In this document: positions 50,000 through 59,799 of the stretch, piece by piece
Position numbering within the stretch: the stretch's first letter is position 1
How the letters are laid out: every line of letters starts with the position of its first letter
Source of the DNA: Vombatus ursinus
Lineage: Eukaryota > Chordata > Mammalia > Diprotodontia > Vombatidae
DNA length: 64,000 nt
NCBI RefSeq assembly: GCF_900497805.2
Contig: NW_020953950.1
Location: 1,441,338-1,505,337 of the forward strand
Reading direction: 5' to 3'
Notes under the pieces: generated by a model
What the model was told of the DNA's origin: nothing
Database searches by the model: none
Seen by the model: the letters and a program-made list of their open reading frames with translations, nothing else
Program-made: the position numbers and the translations under genes

Positions 50000-50765
50000 C
50001 AATTACCCCATTATCTATTAAGCATCTAATTGGTGTCAGGCATCTTGGAGGCAGACACGGAACAGTCTGTCTTCAAAGAGCTTATATTCTATGGGAGAAA
50101 AGGGTACACACAATTTATGCATAAATACATACAAAATGTATTTCAAGTAAATACAAAAAAGTTTTTTTTTAGGAGTGCTAACAATGGATAGGTGTATGGG
50201 GGCAGGTGAGGCTCTTATAGGAGGGAAAGTTGAACCTTGAAGGAAGCTAGGGATACTAAGAGGAAAGATAAGGAGGGAGAGCAGGCCAGCTACAGGAGAC
50301 TTCCTGTGTAAAGGCGTGGGACATGGGATGTTGTGTACATGAGAAAGCATATACTGGCTTATACTTAAAGTTTGCCAGGTAATCCTCCCAACAACCCTGT
50401 GAAGTAAGGGTTCTTATTATCTTCATTTTACAGATAAAGAAACTGAGGCTGGGACTCATTACGTGACTTGCCCAGGGTCATACAGCTAGTAAGTGCCTGA
50501 AGCAGCATTTGAACTGACTCCAAATCCAGCACCCTATCCACTGTACCACCTAGCTTTATAGACCAATTTGGCAGGAAAGTAGGTTGAGTGAAAAGGTTTA
50601 ATGTATAATCAGCCTGGAAAAAAATATGTTGGGGCCAGACTGGGACAGAATAGAAATGCCAAACAGAGGAGTTCTGTGTTTTACTGTTAAAGCACTAGGG
50701 AGTCTCTGAAGTTTCTTGAGCCCCTGCTCAACTGATGTGGTCAGAACCGTTCTAATGAATCATGA
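50000..50765 (-). mobile_element. L2 LINE, minus strand, split by MIR
   Basis: CCATTATCTATTAAGCATCT, CAAAGAGCTTATATTCTATG, CCTTGAAGGAAGCTAGGGAT; after the MIR, GAAATGCCAAACAGAGGAGT and CTGATGTGGTCAGAACCG. Confidence 0.87.
50345..50560 (-). mobile_element. MIR, minus strand, in L2
   Basis: CATTTTACAGATAAAGAAAC, CTTGCCCAGGGTCATACAGC and ATCCACTGTACCACCTAGCT. Confidence 0.92.
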
Positions 50766-51640
50766 CTTCTTCCTACTGGATGGCGCCATGGTCCTGCACC
50801 AGGGTGGTATTTTTCAGTGGCTATTTCAGAACCCAAGAGGAGGAGCAGCAAAGGGAGAATGTGTCAGGTGAAAATCCATGTTTCTCTACCCTAGGCACTG
50901 AAAGCAAGGGAGGCAGCAGGAACTACAAGAAAACCCGGTTGGTACGGGAAGCTCTCCGGAGAGAGCATTAGACAAACAGCAGGTGGTCCAACATTAACGA
51001 CTTGTCAGTAAAACCATTTAACAGTCAGCTGAAAAGTAAGTGCTGCCAATGACATTCAGAAGCAAAGGGCACCAGAGAGTGGGGCGAGGGGCAAAGCTCC
51101 AACCCCTCCCACCCTGTCCCAGCTTCAGAGAAGAGATCCCAGGAAGCTCTTGACCAAGCCCCAATACTCAAAGCCCAGCTTGGGCTCATTCACAAACACC
51201 AGGCCAGACACCAAGGGCTGAATAAGAAGAGAACAAAGGACACCCCCCCCCNNNNNNNNNNGGCATCCCAGACACAGTGTGAAATGCTGAGCAAAACAAA
51301 CAAACAAACAAACAAAAACAATTTCTTCATTCAAAGAGCTTAAATTCTACTGAGGATTCCACACAATTCTCCATTACACGCAAATCTTCTCAATATGTTT
51401 CTATTTCTTGCCTTTATAACTTTAAGGAAGGAAAAAAAAAACCCTCCTTCATTGCTACCAGAACAAAAGTATTGAAACAGTGGAACCTCTGGATTTCTTA
51501 AAAGTTTTCTTATATACTTTCAAAGAATATAAGGCTTATGATACCTTCTTTCTGTGAACAGAGTCTAAAGAAGTTTGACAAAAAAGTGGATGGATTTGAC
51601 AGGGCTAATCATAGAGCATTGGGGTTGTGTTCTATTGTGA
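50766..51640. other. Repeat-poor block with gap and (CAAA)n
   Basis: No family recognised apart from (CAAA)n at about 51295-51320 and a possible reversed L2 scrap at 51325-51360. The gap at 51252-51261 follows a C-run. Confidence 0.45.
51252..51261. other. Assembly gap (10 N)
   Basis: Ten Ns directly after a poly-C run, a likely sequencing stop. Confidence 0.98.
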
Positions 51641-51874
51641 CTAAAGCCCAATTCAACAAGCATGCATTAAGGGCCTTCTGTATTTCAGGCAATGGGCTGG
51701 CTAGGCACCAGGATTTTTTGTTTTATTTTAGTTTTGGACAAGATCTATTGGCGTAGGGAGAAAAAGACAAAAAAGAAGGTTTCTGCCCTCAAGGAGTATA
51801 CATTTTACTGAGAGGATACAATGTGTATACCAACAAGTTGATAAAAAATCTATACAAAGTAACTACAAATTCCC

Positions 51875-51920
51875 CCCCCCCCCCTTCTTCCTCTTCCTCC
51901 TCCTTCTCTTCCTTCTTCAT
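51875..51920. repeat. Poly-C plus (TTCC)n tract
   Basis: C14 followed by TTCTTCC units inside the L2. Confidence 0.9.
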
Positions 51921-52242
51921 AGTACTAGTAGTTCTATTATGGGGAGAGTGCACTAGTAGGCTGGAGTGGCTGGGGTGGGGATCAGGCAAGACTTACTGTA
52001 GGAGGTCCTGAGTCCCAAAGGGACCTAGGGATCCTAAGAGACTGAGGTGGGGAGGGACAGCACTCCAAGTATGTGCGAAGGCACCCAGAGGAGAGATAGC
52101 AAGCCAGATAGAGGAAAATGCAAATAGAGTGTGAGAGGGAGAGTGATGGGAACTCCGTATGGAATGGGAGGGTGGAGCCAGATTATGAAGGGTGTGAAAT
52201 GCCAAAATGAAGGGAAGGCTCGAATTTTATCATGGAGGTGAT

Positions 52243-52675
52243 TGTGGTTTGTCCTTCGTTCTTGAAGAGGACCATGACATCAGGGAGATGATGACATGAC
52301 TTTCAGTTGACTTTGATTTAAGTGAAGAAGGGATGTGCAACATCACCAGCCTCACTTTCTCCTCCAGAGCCATCTGGGTCCAGTGGCCAGATATTGATCA
52401 GGACGGCAAGAGATGGCCCAGGATGCAGTGGGAGACCTTGGCCCTATGGTCTTTTCGTATTCTCACTTTGAGTGAGGCAAAGCCCATTCAGTGAATAGGC
52501 CTCTTTAAGAAATGAATCAAGGGATGGTCGCTTTAATAAAAAAAATATCAAACTGGGAGGGGAAGATCTTCAAGGTTGCTGGCCAAAAGAGAAACACTTT
52601 TGTTTCTGAGCCAGGAGCCCCCCCCAAAAATAACCATTAAGTGGTGCTGGGGCAGGGACCTATTGTGATAGGCAG
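52243..52675 (+). mobile_element. RTE-like marsupial element, 433 bp, with TSD
   Basis: GGTTTGTCCTTCGTTCTTGA, GAGGACCATGACATCAGGGA, CCAGAGCCATCTGGGTCCAG, CAGTGAATAGGCCTCTTTAA, GATCTTCAAGGTTGCTGGCC. TSD TGGAGGTGAT (52233-52242) against TGGAGATGAT (52676-52685), 9 of 10 matching, in L2. No open frame; likely non-autonomous. Confidence 0.82.
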
Positions 52676-52756
52676 TGGAGATGATAGGCAGCCATTGAAG
52701 CCCCTTATACAGAGCACTGACATAAAACCTGTATTTTAGGAATATCACTTCAGGAA

Positions 52757-52761
52757 TGTGT

Positions 52762-52804
<43 letters not shown>
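52757..52804. repeat. (TG)n microsatellite
   Basis: TG repeat with one TATG interruption. Confidence 0.98.
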
Positions 52805-52808
<4 letters not shown>

Positions 52809-53033
52809 CATATGTATATATGTATTCTATATAATATAGTATTCTGAATTCTATATAAAGACTATATTACTATATATTCTATTCTATAGAATATGCTATA
52901 TATTCCATACAGTATATTACATTGTATATAACATGCTATATATTCTATATAGTTTATTATATTGTATATAGTATACTATATATCAATATATAATCATATA
53001 TAGTGTTAGTATAGTATAACAGTATAATTTAAT
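52805..53033. repeat. AT-rich minisatellite, 40-bp period in part
   Basis: ATGCTATATATTC recurs at 52893 and 52933, with ATACTATATAT at 52973, a 40-bp spacing. The rest is irregular TATA-rich sequence. Confidence 0.85.
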
Positions 53034-53649
53034 AATCTCCCTCCCAAAATCCTTTCTAGCTCTTAGTTTCCTCCTTACACAGTCTGTGACTCTCCCATCC
53101 CTGGGGGTGACCAGCATTTAAGGCTTCTGCTTTCTGCAGCTCAATGTATTCTGACAGCACGTATAAATGTATAGCACTTAAATAATTTATTTTGATGGAA
53201 ATGAAACAGTTGCATAACTTATTCATCAATCAGCGTTATCTGCAGAGCAGATAAAATGTCACTTCTTTGACGCCAAACTTTCCAAAGGGATGAAAAGGTT
53301 GAATAGAAAAAAGAAAGCAATACCATTTTTAAAATGCAATAAAAAGAGGCAGGCGTCTGACATATTTACAGATTGCCCAGGAGATAATAAATATGAAGGA
53401 TTTTTTTTTTCTTCTTTTGGGTTCCCTGTTCACTTCGGTATACTTTTGGCCTTTTCAAGGAGGACAATTGGAAGCCTTTGGGAAGAACTTGGCACTTAGC
53501 TCCTAAACCATAGAACTAAACCCTTAATATACCCTGCTTTGTAGTCTTTACTCTTTCATGAACATCGGTCCTTTCTGCCTCAATTAGGCTTCACATTTGT
53601 TGAGGTCAAAGATCATACCCTAGAATTTTCTCATACTCCTCAAAGCAAA
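53034..53649. other. Repeat-free block, strong candidate conserved non-coding DNA
   Basis: 53090-53420 includes AGCACTTAAATAATTTATTT, GATGGAAATGAAACAGTTGC, TTATTCATCAATCAGCGTTA and CTTCTTTGACGCCAAACTTT. Balanced AT-rich sequence with no repeat signature, as in deeply conserved elements. Not coding in any frame. Confidence 0.45.
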
Positions 53650-53719
53650 TCAGGTCTAAGAACCACCTCCTAAGGTAGCCTGCTTCACTCTGGGACAGCT
53701 CAAATTGTTAGGACGCTGT

Positions 53720-54350
53720 TGTTTAAATGGGCTTCTTGCTCACATTTCATCTCCCGGCTCGATGCTTTTGCATAGGCTGTCCCTCTTGCCCGGACGGGAT
53801 TTTCCTGTCTCCTCACCTCTGCTCGTGGCTTCTCTGACCTCCTTCAAGAACCAGCTCAAATCTTGCATTCTGCAGGAGGTCTCGTCTGGCTTTTTCTGTT
53901 GCTCATCCCTCCTCTACAAGATTATCTTCCATGTACATGTATACTTTATATATCTTGTATGTAACCTAGTTATTTATGTGTGGTTTCCCCCATTAGAATG
54001 TGAGCTCCTTGAGGTCACTGACATTTTTGGCCTTTCTTTGTAACTGTAGCACTTAGTACAAAGACTGGTACATTTTGTTCAGTCATGGCTTTGTGACCCC
54101 ATTTGGGGCTTTTTTTTGTTCAAAAATTCTGGAGTGGTTTGGCCTTTCTTTCTCTAGCTCATTTTACAGACGAGGAAACTGAGGCAAACAGAGCTAAGTG
54201 ACTTGCCAAGGGCCACCAAGCTAGTAAGTGTCTGAGGCCAGATTTGAACTTAGGTCTTTCTGACTCCAGTTCTGGTGCTCTATCTACTGTATCACCTAGC
54301 TGTCTTGGCTGGTACATAGTAGGTACTTAATAAATGCTTATGGATTGATT
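53720..54350 (+). mobile_element. L2 3' end, inside L3 and split by Mar-1
   Basis: GGCTTCTCTGACCTCCTTCA, CCCATTAGAATGTGAGCTCC, then after the SINE ATAGTAGGTACTTAATAAAT. Confidence 0.92.
54073..54306 (-). mobile_element. Mar-1 CORE-SINE with TSD, minus strand
   Basis: TTTGTGACCCCATTTGGGGC, AACTGAGGCAAACAGAGCTA and GTATCACCTAGCTGTC. TSD GACTGGTACA (54063-54072) against GGCTGGTACA (54307-54316), 9 of 10 matching. Innermost level of an L3-L2-SINE nest. Confidence 0.94.
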
Positions 54351-54699
54351 GTTACTTTGTAGCTTTTGCCCATTGCTACTAGTTCTCTCTCTACAGACAA
54401 ACAGAAAGTTTCTTCCCCCTTTCACACGACAATTCATGTTTTTAAATTTAAACTTAAATTCAATTTAAATTCATTTTTTCCTTGTCTCCTCCTCCTCCTC
54501 TACCTCCCTCAAGGCTAAACATCACTAGTTCTTTCAATTGTCCCCCCTGTGACATGATCTCAAAATACCAACTTGGTCACCCAGTCCTGGATGCTCTCCA
54601 AAATACCAGTATCATTCCTATAACTGAACACACTACTCCAGGGCAGTGTATAAGGGGGCTTGTCACCTCCCTGATCTAGAATCATGCACTCACAGATTT

Positions 54700-55425
54700 A
54701 GACCTGAAATCAGTCTAGCAACAAGCTTTTATAAAGCACCTACCAAATGCAGAGCCCTGTGCTGGACCCTAAGGATACAAAGCCCTACCATGGCACAGTC
54801 CCTGTCCCCAGGGATTTTACAATCTAGCAGATAGGAGAGGATACCTACACAGCTGGGAACGCTACAAGATAACATCTGAGATAAGCAGAAGAGAGACGCA
54901 GACAAGATGTGGAGGAGGAAAACCTTTTCAGCTGGGGATGGTGAGATGGGTTTAGTGGGGATGAAGCACAGTTTGATGGAGGTGGGCCCTGAGCTGGCAG
55001 CTGAAGAAGGAAAATGATTTCTTTTTTTTTTATTGTTTTTTGTGAGGCAATTGGGGTTAAGAGACTTGCCCAGGATCACACAGCTAGTGAGTTTTATGTG
55101 TCTGGGGCTGGATTTGAACTCAGGTCCTCCTGACTCTAGGGCCAGTGCTCTATCCACTGCACCACCTAGCTGCCCCTAGGAAAATGATTTCTGACAGGCA
55201 GAGATGAGGAGGGAGGGCACTCCCAGAGAGCTTGCCTATGTGAATGCATGAGAGTAGGAGTCTCCACGTTAAGTGCAGAAAGATGTCAGGAGCTTGACCT
55301 GACTGGAAGATTCAGCACAGGGGAGTAATGGGAAACTAGGCTGGAAGTCACACAGTGGAGAGTCTTAAACCACAGGATCAAGAGCTCTTAGTTTGTCCTG
55401 GAAACAATAGGGAGCCACAGTTTCT
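54700..55425 (-). mobile_element. L2 LINE, minus strand, split by a poly(A) SINE
   Basis: ATAAAGCACCTACCAAATGC, TGCTGGACCCTAAGGATACA; after the SINE, GGAGTAATGGGAAACTAGGC and AACAATAGGGAGCCACAG. Confidence 0.87.
55023..55177 (-). mobile_element. Short poly(A) SINE, perfect 15-bp TSD, minus strand
   Basis: T-run, GTGAGGCAATTGGGGTTAAG and CACCACCTAGCTGCCCC. TSD AGGAAAATGATTTCT identical at 55008-55022 and 55178-55192. Among the youngest insertions here. Confidence 0.97.
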
Positions 55426-55599
55426 TCCTTTGCTGTCTGCTCCACTTGTTAGAAATTAAGAGAGTAATCCTAATTTCCAGCAATCAGTTACTAGTAAACT
55501 AGTCATCTGAGGTACAGAAAGAAGACTCTTTCCAAATGGGGGAATAAAGCAAGTCATCTGGGACTCTAACTTAATACTAACCATTTCATGAGTTTGGTC

Positions 55600-56015
55600 A
55601 TTTTTCCCAACCATTCATAGATCCATAGAATTTTAAGCTTCAAGAGAATTTTAGGACATGGATTTGGAATAGGGCCTTAGAAGATAAAATGTCAGAGATG
55701 GGGAGAGGAGTTAGTAGAGTGTCAGAGCTGGGAGGGACCTTAGAGCTTAGACTATTAGCTCTGGAACAGACCTCGGAATATCAGAGAACATCAGAGCTAG
55801 AAGGGTCCTTAGAATATAGAAGGACAGAGCTGTGAGGAAGCTTAGAACATATAATGTTAGAGTTAGAAGGATCCTTAGAACTCAGAACATTGGAACTAGG
55901 AGGCCCCTCAAAATATGAAAGGTTGAACTGAAAGGACTCTTAGAACATAGAACATGGGAAATAGGAGTGAGAAAATAAGATCTTAGAGCTTGGTACAACA
56001 AATCTTAGAAATAAG
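55600..56015. repeat. MIR-derived minisatellite, period about 37 bp
   Basis: About nine diverged units of the form 'AGAACAT..AATGTCAGAGCTGGAAGGGACCTT': TGTCAGAGCTGGGAGGGACC, CATCAGAGCTAGAAGGGTCC, TGTTAGAGTTAGAAGGATCC, CATTGGAACTAGGAGGCCCC. Joins the MIR at 56010. Confidence 0.88.
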
Positions 56016-56165
56016 GACCTGAGACCTTCTAATCCAGTCCCCTCATTTTATAGGCTTGGAAATGGGGACCTAGAATGGTTTCTGGCATGATAGCAGTTAA
56101 GGACCTTCAGATTGAGTTAGATGACTTACCCAAGATCACATGCATAGTATAGAGCCAGTACCAGT
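56010..56165 (-). mobile_element. MIR, minus strand
   Basis: CCCCTCATTTTATAGGCTTG and AGATGACTTACCCAAGATCA. Its tail is amplified in the minisatellite upstream. Confidence 0.8.
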
Positions 56166-56759
56166 AATTAAAGACAATTAGGGAAAAACGCAAAATTAAA
56201 ATGCTGCCCTTTTATCAGGGCATTTTATTAGACCGCAGGATTCTCCTGTGATTATGGTTGTAGACCTTCTCAAGTCTGCATGCATGAGCACGTGAAGGCA
56301 GTTGGATTCAGGGAGGCACTGTCTGCATCTCCTTCTCATCAAATTTGAGCTCGGTTTGTGCAGAGAGTAATCACATTACTCAGATTATTTCCCCTCAGTC
56401 ACCCAGCCCCTGCTCTGGGACTTGGGTTTAATTCTGTTTTAATGATAGGTGTTAAATATGTTTGAAAACAAAAGCCATGTCGCCCTTTCATCCTGGTTGG
56501 AAACAAAGCCTTGTAAAGTATAGAGATGTGATGGTTGGGGGTTGGGCTTTTAAGAAAATGTTTTCTTGGGGACGGGGGTGGGTGGGGAGAAGGATTTCTG
56601 GGTTTGTTTGTTTTCTTCCTGTTTTAGGATTATTTTCCTGGCAACAAGGAGGATAATTGATCATCCCAGATTGAAAAAAAATCTTGCTTGGAAATTGTTT
56701 TGCTTTCTGGTTAGTACAGAGCATGGGTTTGCAAAGAAATCATGCTAATTTCAAGACAC
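56166..56759. other. Repeat-free block, candidate conserved non-coding DNA
   Basis: About 590 bp: CAGTAATTAAAGACAATTAG, AAAATTAAAATGCTGCCCTT, TTTTAATGATAGGTGTTAAA, GGATAATTGATCATCCCAGA. Dense homeodomain-type TAATTA/ATTA words. No gene. Confidence 0.45.
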
Positions 56760-56910
56760 CGTTTCTGGTTTTAGAGAATGTCCTAGACTGAGTAGCAAGA
56801 TGACTTATCCAGGGTCACACAGCTAGTGCTTGTCAGTGGTAGGACTCAAATCCAGGTCTTCTTGGCTTCAAGGGCAGCCCTCCACCCATTATGCTAGGCT
56901 GCCTCAATGG
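56760..56910 (-). mobile_element. MIR, minus strand
   Basis: CCAGGGTCACACAGCTAGTG and GACTCAAATCCAGGTCTTC, then a flank that recurs 329 bp downstream. Confidence 0.88.
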
Positions 56911-56999
56911 CATATATGTCCCCTCTAGTCCTTTGAAGGAAATGGTCTTCAGCTTCTAACTTGCACCGGATCATGAAATAATAGTACCAACAATGACAG

Positions 57000-57235
57000 C
57001 TAACATTTCTAACTTTAAGATTTACAAAGCACTACGTTAATGTTATTTCATCTGAGTCTCCCAACAACTTTATGAGGTAGGTGCTATTATTATCCCCATT
57101 ATACAGATGAAGAAACTGAGGGCATGTGGTTAACGATTTGCCTTTGCCCATAGTCCTCACAGTGGAGGCAGAATTCAAATTCAAGTCTTCCTGACTCCCA
57201 GTCCGGAGCTCTATCCACTGGGACATGCTCCCTCA
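57000..57235 (-). mobile_element. MIR, minus strand
   Basis: GCTAACATTTCTAACTTTAA, GGTAGGTGCTATTATTATCC, TACAGATGAAGAAACTGAGG and AGCTCTATCCACTGGGACAT. Confidence 0.92.
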
Positions 57236-57297
57236 ATGGAATGTATTTTTCCTAATACTTTGAAGGAAACAATGCCCAGCTTCTAATATACATTTAA

Positions 57298-57674
57298 TCC
57301 AGCAGATTTGGATGTCCCCAGCAGCTGGGAAGCTAAATGCTCATCTCACTCCTCTTGTACTAGCTGAAAATAGGACCATACAATTTCAAGGAAAATGGAA
57401 GAAATTATATGAAGTGAATTTAAGATCATGTAACCTGGAGTTATGTGAACAATAACCCAACCCAGTTTAGAGTTATTTCCAATAAACTGGACATTGTACC
57501 AAGGTCAAAGAAAAGGTAGAAGAGAAATTGAACCAGGCCTTACACTCAAGCCTAACCCATCTTCAGTAGCTATGATCTTCAATGAGTATGCTTGGGGGCT
57601 AGGAATTCTTTATTACCTACTTCACGATCAATGGAACTGGGGTAGCAGTAGGGACTAGTAATGACCCCTGGCTG
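57298..57674. other. Unassigned
   Basis: Could be the upstream part of the L3 that is clear from 57675, but no diagnostic words are present. Confidence 0.4.
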
Positions 57675-58025
57675 TGTTGGAAAGCTAATGCAGTCTCAGG
57701 CTGCATCAACAGAGGAGCATACAGCATCTAGGAATAAATAGGTGATAGGCGTGCTCTACTCAGCCCTTGTCAGATCCACATCTTAATAAGGAAATTGGTA
57801 GCGTGACCTAATGATTACAGCTGTCTCAAAGAAGGATGGGCTGTCATCACAAGGGGTATGATTTTCCCACTCCTTTGAAGAATTCAAGAAAAAATCTGGA
57901 CAATCACTTCCTGGATATATTTTAGACGGGAATCTTGTTGTAGTCCAGATTGGAGTCTGGATTGAACTTAATGGCCAAGAGGGTCTCTTCTACCCCTTTT
58001 GTGATTTTGATTCTTCTGTAATTTT
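57675..58025 (+). mobile_element. L3/CR1 3' region
   Basis: AGCTAATGCAGTCTCAGGCT, CTACTCAGCCCTTGTCAGAT, CTGGACAATCACTTCCTGG and CAAGAGGGTCTCTTCTACCC, in CR1 order with internal loss. Confidence 0.82.
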
Positions 58026-58303
58026 CCTGCCATCAGATCCAACACTGGCCTTAGGGGGTTTTTCAAAGCTGCCCAGTCCCATGATCTCTGCCACCAACCT
58101 TCCTAACATGCTGGACAGCAGTAAGTTATCCCACCTGACTGCTCTAACCATTGCTCAGCCAGGCTTCCTCCCCCCCCCCCCCGCCCATTTCTCTTTATTT
58201 GCATAGGTACAAATCATCCTTGACGATGAACAAGTAGGACAAATAAATGACTGAGAAGTTAAGCCAGGGCAAGCCAGGCTGCCTCTCTTCATCTTTTTGG
58301 AAA

Positions 58304-58538
58304 AACAGCAGTACAGTGGACAGAGTGTCAGGCCTAGAGTCAGGAAGACCTGAGTTCAAATCCATCCTCAGACACTTACTAGCTATGTGATCCTGGGCAA
58401 GTCACTGCACCCTGTCTGCCTCAGTTTCCTCATCTGTAAAATGAGCTGGAGAAGGAAATGGCAAACCCCTTCAGTACCTTTGCCAAGAAAACTTCAAATA
58501 GGGACACGAAGAGTTGGACGTGACTGAACAATAATGAC
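58304..58538 (+). mobile_element. Mar-1 CORE-SINE, full length
   Basis: GTACAGTGGACAGAGTGTCA, GTGATCCTGGGCAAGTCACT, GGAAATGGCAAACCCCTTCA and GAGTTGGACGTGACTGAACA. Confidence 0.94.
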
Positions 58539-58985
58539 AGCAGCCATCGATAACCATGCTGATTTCCATTTCATTGGAGAAGCCAAGTTCTCCAGTCCAG
58601 ATCTGAGGCCCTGTCTAATCCTGAGTTAATGATGCATCAGCCAAGCATTCAAAGAGAAAGCCTTACAGGCCAACCGACTGGTGCCTTACACCACTCCAGT
58701 TAAGCTGAAACAAATACAAACTAATAAAGCAGGATTTCACTAATTCACCCTAATGACCAAAAGAGCTCCATTATCCAGAGAAGACAAAAAAAATTAAAAA
58801 GGAGATTGTAGACTATAAATCTGCTTTATTGGACCAGGAAGGTAATTGAATAGAGAGGTATTCTTTAATTCATTGTCATAAGTGCTTTATTAAGGTCTGA
58901 TTGTTGAACAAATGGGCCCTGGTAGAGGACCTGGGAAGAGGCAAGAAGTAATTTCACAGTATCTAAAACTAGAAACAACCTTAGA
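58539..58985. other. Repeat-free block, candidate conserved non-coding DNA
   Basis: GAGTTAATGATGCATCAGCC, CTACTAATAAAGCAGG-like and CTTTAATTCATTGTCATAAG with TTATTAAGGTCTGATTGTTG. AT-rich and repeat-free; no coding frame. Confidence 0.38.
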
Positions 58986-58989
58986 ATTC

Positions 58990-59195
58990 TAATAATAATG
59001 ATAACAACAATAATAATAGTTAGCATTTACATAGTGTTTTACAAATCTTTTCTCGTTTGATCCTCACAACAATGCTGGGAGGTAGGTGCTATTATTATCC
59101 CCATTTGACAGCTGGGGAAATTGAGGCAGACAGAGGTGAAATGACTTACCTAGGGTTGTACATCTGGTAAGTGCCTGGGGTCAAATCTACTCCAA
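58990..59195 (-). mobile_element. MIR, minus strand
   Basis: TAGTTAGCATTTACATAGTG, GTTTGATCCTCACAACAATG and TTATTATCCCCATTTGACAG; preceded by an AAT run. Confidence 0.92.
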
Positions 59196-59289
59196 TGTTC
59201 TTATTTCTCATTAGGATGTAAACTCTTTGAGAGTAGGGATTGTTTCATTCCTTGAGCGTGTGTCTCTAGTGCCCAGAAAGATTCCCCGG

Positions 59290-59625
59290 GCTGTGGCTGG
59301 GGACTTGACCTGTATTTATGGGTATAGGCACCTACTCTGCCCTATTTATAGTCTTAGAGAATCACCTAGAGCAAAGAGGTCAGACGTGGATCAGCCCATA
59401 CCACTTGGAGTGCCCTGAACTAGATTAAAATATAATTGGGAAATAGTTAATACCATAATCCAATACAACATAGATAATGTTAATTTGTGGTTTTCTAAGT
59501 CAACATGCAGCCTACAGAGATCCATTTCTATTTGAATTTGACACCCTCGGCCTAGAGACCTGGCTCAGCGTCACACAGCCTAGGGTGGGAGGTGAGCCTT
59601 GAAATCGCGGCCAGCTTTCTGTTCA
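59290..59625 (-). mobile_element. MIR-like SINE with distinct 3' part, split by hAT
   Basis: TTATAGTCTTAGAGAATCAC before, and GAGACCTGGCTCAGCGTCAC, AGCCTAGGGTGGGAGGTGAG after, the hAT element. Confidence 0.75.
59372..59549. mobile_element. hAT-type MITE, 178 bp, with 8-bp TSD
   Basis: CTAGATTAAAATATAATTGG, GTGGTTTTCTAAGTCAACAT and the end TTTGACACCCTCG. TSD ACCTAGAG (59364-59371) against GCCTAGAG (59550-59557), 7 of 8 matching. A third hAT family, distinct from those at 25431 and 33954. Confidence 0.82.
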
Positions 59626-59684
59626 ATACATCTGGCACATGGTGGGGCTGGTAGATGCTTAAGAATGATCATCGATTGGTTGAT

Positions 59685-59795
59685 TTGAAATGGAGGCCTA
59701 GAGAGAGGAAATGGTTCACCCAAAGCCACATCATTTTGGTATCAGAGTATTCTGACTTTAAATTCAGCGTCCTTAGTAACCCAACCGACTGTTGT
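59685..59795 (-). mobile_element. MIR fragment, minus strand
   Basis: GGAGGCCTAGAGAGAGGAAA and TTAAATTCAGCGTCCTTAGT. Confidence 0.75.
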
Positions 59796-59799
59796 TTCT

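Larger units (their letters stand above)
51645..52755 (-). mobile_element. L2 LINE, minus strand, with RTE-like insertion
   Basis: CAACAAGCATGCATTAAGGG, TGCCCTCAAGGAGTATACAT, GGGATCCTAAGAGACTGAGG, GATTATGAAGGGTGTGAAAT; after the insertion, GATAGGCAGCCATTGAAGCC and TTTTAGGAATATCACTTCAG. Confidence 0.87.
53650..54680 (-). mobile_element. L3/CR1 LINE, minus strand, split by L2
   Basis: GGGACAGCTCAAATTGTTAG on the left; TTTGCCCATTGCTACTAGTT, AAGGCTAAACATCACTAGTT and ATAACTGAACACACTACTCC on the right of an inserted L2. Confidence 0.87.
59205..59675 (+). mobile_element. L2 3' end, split by a SINE
   Basis: ATTAGGATGTAAACTCTTTG on the left; CATCTGGCACATGGTGGGGC and AGATGCTTAAGAATGATC on the right of the SINE/hAT nest. 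Confidence 0.75.

Noticed and set aside
54729-55157. 142-codon minus frame
   Set aside because: Composed of a SINE and L2 sequence; begins within the SINE.
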